A stretch of 64,000 nucleotides of DNA, taken from NCBI GenBank assembly GCA_029204225.1, contig CM055114.1, positions 13,514,144 through 13,578,143 on the forward strand. Reading direction: 5' to 3'. Each line of letters opens with the position of its first letter. Positions within the stretch are counted from its first letter, which is position 1. The notes under the pieces were generated by a model, which worked only from the letters and a program-made list of their open reading frames with translations, made no database searches and had not been told where the DNA came from. The DNA is from Diphasiastrum complanatum. Its lineage: Eukaryota; Streptophyta; Lycopodiopsida; Lycopodiales; Lycopodiaceae. Below, piece after piece: positions 63,721-64,000 of this stretch. The position numbers and the translations under genes were made by a program.

Positions 63721-64000
63721 TACTGTTTTTCCTCTTTGGTGAATAGTACTCTAATTATAAAACTCATTTGAGAATGAAACTATTTTAGCGGTCCTTAACG
63801 CATGAGCTATGATTCTATTCGACATTTTCTATCTCTTCCTTTGTTGAGATCGTTCTTGTTGATAGTCAGTAGCAGCCCACATCAGGAGAGTCGTTCCGCA
63901 TTCCTCTCATCCTCCCCTAATAGGTGATATATTGAGAAGTGTCATGAGATCATCTGATCATATTTGAATGAGGATGGATTTCACAGTTGCGAAACTGTCG

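Larger units (their letters stand above)
62619..64000 (-). mobile_element. Chromodomain gypsy element, 3' end (gypsy G), runs off window
   Basis: Minus-strand 3' LTR (62619-63530), polypurine tract CAAGGGGGGAAGAA (63531-63544) and chromodomain (about 63590-63720). The rest of the element lies beyond 64000. The left border is supported by loss of similarity between the flanking duplication copies there. Confidence 0.75.

Overview
The window reads as nuclear DNA of a land plant with a large, repeat-filled genome. It is AT-rich, host exons are tiny and separated by introns of up to about 10.7 kb, several plant LTR-retrotransposon lineages are present (many priming from initiator-tRNA-Met type sites), and the one clearly recognisable host gene is a low-molecular-weight protein tyrosine phosphatase of the plastid-type plant family. 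No bacterial operons, CRISPR arrays or rRNA genes are visible. A fern or other large-genome vascular plant fits, but the species cannot be read from the sequence.

Layout. 1-2.2 kb: nothing recognised. 2.2-6.8 kb: a pile of minus-strand non-LTR (LINE) copies, all ending in the same short hairpin-containing 3' tail followed by a GA-type repeat. 9.2-15.1 kb: two exons of an unrecognised minus-strand host gene; the sequence between them carries a complete 404-bp miniature LTR element (TRIM, 12510-12913) whose LTRs contain a tRNA-like domain, and the 3' end of a copia element. 16.5-17.8 kb: deleted gypsy element. 17.9-19.05 kb: a decayed histone H3-like gene with a long C-terminal extension. 21-28.2 kb: a plus-strand copia LTR/gag, a transposase-like minus-strand pseudogene, and a decayed minus-strand copia pol with a smaller element nested in it. 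28.3-30.4 kb: unrecognised ORFs. 30.9-33.3 kb: decayed plus-strand copia.

34.7-60.4 kb: the phosphatase gene on the minus strand. Six coding exons (60134-60422, 49783-49895, 49130-49265, 38364-38431, 37990-38076, 34726-34815) join with consistent phases into a predicted 260-residue protein. Its introns hold most of the mobile DNA: gypsy A with a solo LTR in intron 3; LINEs, gypsy B, copia D and gypsy A' in intron 1; a BED-finger ORF and small inverted repeats in intron 5. 60.5-64 kb: a degenerate segmental duplication interrupted by the 3' LTR of a chromodomain gypsy element that runs off the window.

Almost all retroelement ORFs carry stops, frameshifts or deletions, so they are relics. The most unusual items are the TRIM with a pol III-type tRNA-like unit in its LTRs, the LINE tails whose hairpin keeps pairing through base changes, the H3-like fusion gene, and an LTR element with AGTTAA...TTAACT ends whose removal rejoins a conserved host motif.
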